From Papaver somniferum (taxonomy: Eukaryota; Streptophyta; Magnoliopsida; Ranunculales; Papaveraceae), in NCBI RefSeq assembly GCF_003573695.1, contig NC_039359.1, positions 153,876,210 through 153,940,209 on the forward strand: 64,000 nucleotides of DNA, written 5' to 3'. The position numbers were made by a program, and so were the translations under genes. Shown here piece after piece: positions 62,061 through 64,000 of this stretch; position 1 is the stretch's first letter, and each line of letters opens with the position of its first letter. The notes under the pieces were generated by a model. That model worked only from the letters and a program-made list of their open reading frames with translations, was not told the DNA's origin and ran no database searches.

Positions 62061-63760
62061 CCTTATTTTATAATTATTTTTCATCATCTCATGGTGTTTT
62101 CCTCAGTTTCGTCGAAACCCTAATTTTGGCATATTTTCTCGAATGGATGCTCAATTGCACGCCAGAAAATATCAAAATTATCAGGACTGAGACGCGGACG
62201 CCTTGGGGACCCGAGCACGCTATCTTGACCGACCAAGATTGGATCTTTGGCTCACGGAATCCGGTCCCATCAATTTTCACAGTTTTGACCTAATTTGCAC
62301 AATTGCTCGTATTAAGTCCAAAACTCTTTGAAACACTTTGGATTTTCATGAAGTGATCGTAGGGCGGTCACGTGACAACCGGGCCGGTTTCATGACTCCA
62401 TGGTCAGTCCCTCGCCTCGTCATAATTAATTAGGTTTTCTCACCTAAGGCTCAGACGAGCATTTTCGAATAAATGATTAAACCAGCATTTAATCATTCTT
62501 TCACCAACAAATCGTCAACTCTTCAGGATTTGTTTGTATTTGCTCACGTGAGCACATGGACACTACATGGTTGATCCACGGTCCCATGTAGTCGCTCCCT
62601 CCTTAGACCCATGGTTAAAATTCTGACGAACCATGAATTGATCATCAATTGATCAAATTCGGGTTTCTGAATCCAAGGATCATCATTCCAGATTCCAACC
62701 TTAATAATTTTACGACAATCTCATGGTCATTAATCTTATTAATTATGCTCGGTTCAACAACCAGTACTTCAATTAATATTTTGGTCACGCTGCCAATAAT
62801 CCATTAGATGAGCAACACTTGCTCAGACGATCAAATATTCAACAATTCATCACATGAGAAACACTTGCTCAGATGATAAATATTTTCTCAAACCAAGGAA
62901 TATTGGTTCAACAATCAATATTCAACGATCCATCGAATGAGTAATACTTTCTCACTTCATCGTAAGAATTGTACCTCTATCTCATGACATGTTCAATTCA
63001 TGAGTTTCAGAATATCATGTTCAACTCAGCAACTACATGGACTCACCCATCAAACCACGAAGTCATCAATTTACTAACAAACCACGAGACGTCAATCGTG
63101 TCACTTTGGGGGGATATCATTTAGGGTTTTGGTCTGGCGGTCTACATCACGTGTGTTCAAACACGCGATGTAATGTGAGCAAGTCGTGCAATCAGTTGAA
63201 GGAATTCACGAGGTAGTGGGTGGAAAATCGACCAAGTCTCCACACGTTGAGCAACTGGTTTCAAACACGATCTCCACTTACCCACTCCTTGATTCCATCA
63301 ACTGTCACACTTCATGGAATCATGGTGTCTAAAATTCCATCAATATAAATAAGTCTCTGAATCATGATTGAATCATCATCATCAACAATATCATCAATAT
63401 CACGTCTCATCGACAACACGAGATCATCAACTCATCAATTGAGCAATTACTCTCAATTGAGCAATTTCAATCATTCAGATCTTATCATATTCAGAATTTA
63501 CACACCCACAATCTTTGATTACCATTGATTCCACACATTTCTCAGCTTCCCTCCTACAGATCAACTCATCCTCTCTTGTGACCGAATTTACTCTGGAACG
63601 GTCATTGTCTTGATTTAGGCCGGAGTACTACAGATTGATCTCTCGAATCTAAAGCACCCCCTTGCAGCGGTGCATCTGTGTGAGGTTTAACATTTCGCTC
63701 GGTTCGAGGAGTATCCTCCGTACGGTCGTCTAACCAGCAAATCGTTTTTACCCATCTACA

Positions 63761-64000
63761 GATTGGAGACCACAGTGGGAGATCATTCTCTCGGTTGCAA
63801 TCTCAATTCGACAGGATGGTCGGTCTTAGGTATGGTTCAGTTACCAATCCGGGTTCAACACCCAACTCTAATATTGCAAGTCCTAGTGGTACTCCCAGTA
63901 AGTACTACTCCTATTAACGTTGCAGGCTCTAGTGGTAGCGCTAACACCAGTCCTCCGGCCAGCAATATCACGTCACATGTTACTATCACTCTTCCAAGAA
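63761..64000 (+). mobile_element. Start of internal region of element E
   Basis: After the LTR comes GATTGGAGACCACAGTGGGAG, a primer-binding-site-like string, then an ATG at about 63816 opening MVGLRYGSVTNPGSTPNSN, probably the start of gag. The frame meets a stop near 63916. The rest of the element lies beyond the window. Confidence 0.6.

Larger units (their letters stand above)
58365..63760 (+). repeat. Very long 5' LTR of element E (5.4 kb with hAT insert)
   Basis: The LTR starts TGTAGATGGTGGATTTTCG and ends ACCCATCTACA, giving TGTAGATGG / CCATCTACA ends. Without the hAT-like insert (60017-61803 plus 8 bp) it is about 3.6 kb. A TATAAATAAG near 63345 and the following 400 bases match the 3' part of the solo LTR at 15013-17372. 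LTRs this long occur in plant Del/Tekay-type gypsy elements, but lineage cannot be proved without pol. Confidence 0.8.

Overview
The window is plant nuclear DNA. It holds a eudicot-type secreted cysteine-rich peptide gene, an ILR1-like auxin-conjugate hydrolase gene broken by transposons, a large insert of decayed plastid DNA, and many LTR retrotransposons and MITEs. The species cannot be named from sequence alone. A repeat-rich eudicot such as a poppy relative would fit, but that is a guess.

Left part (1-31187): a tandemly duplicated block. Positions 1-2508 recur at 25037-27545, and 17834-21430 recurs at 27546-30800. The first copy also holds 2509-17833, which is missing from the second: a degenerate Ty1/copia remnant, a GCAAC-rich repeat and a mosaic plastid insert (psbB-psbT-psbN-psbH-petB-petD-rpoA, then rps18-rpl33-psaJ-trnP-trnW-petG-petL, then ndhA). 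Both copies carry the same intact gene for a 91-residue secreted peptide with twelve cysteines in two knottin-like blocks (20652-20927 and 29995-30270). A 368-bp Stowaway MITE sits in the promoter region of the first copy only.

Middle part (31124-53605): a minus-strand ILR1-like gene whose last exon is split by a three-level nest. Ty3/gypsy element C (31188-52498, TSD GATAC) sits in the gene. Element A (35103-51260, TSD GAACT) sits in the gag of C. Element B (40724-49824, TSD TCTTG) sits in the gag of A. A and B belong to one family with LTRs of about 470 bp. They carry gag and an aspartic protease, show no reverse transcriptase or integrase, and carry an intron-containing gene on the opposite strand. 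Copies of the A-in-C junction at 24741 and inside the LTR fragment at position 1 show that A entered C before the block was duplicated.

Right part (53606-64000): element D, a relative of A and B, interrupts the same ILR1-like gene a second time. D is followed by E, whose 5' LTR is 5.4 kb long (about 3.6 kb without a 1.8-kb hAT-like insert that has an 8-bp TSD). The E LTR is built largely from tandem hairpin-forming and GC-rich palindromic modules. A related 2.36-kb solo LTR interrupts ndhA in the plastid insert. Only the two knottin-like peptide genes look like functional nuclear protein genes. Almost everything else is mobile, plastid-derived or broken.
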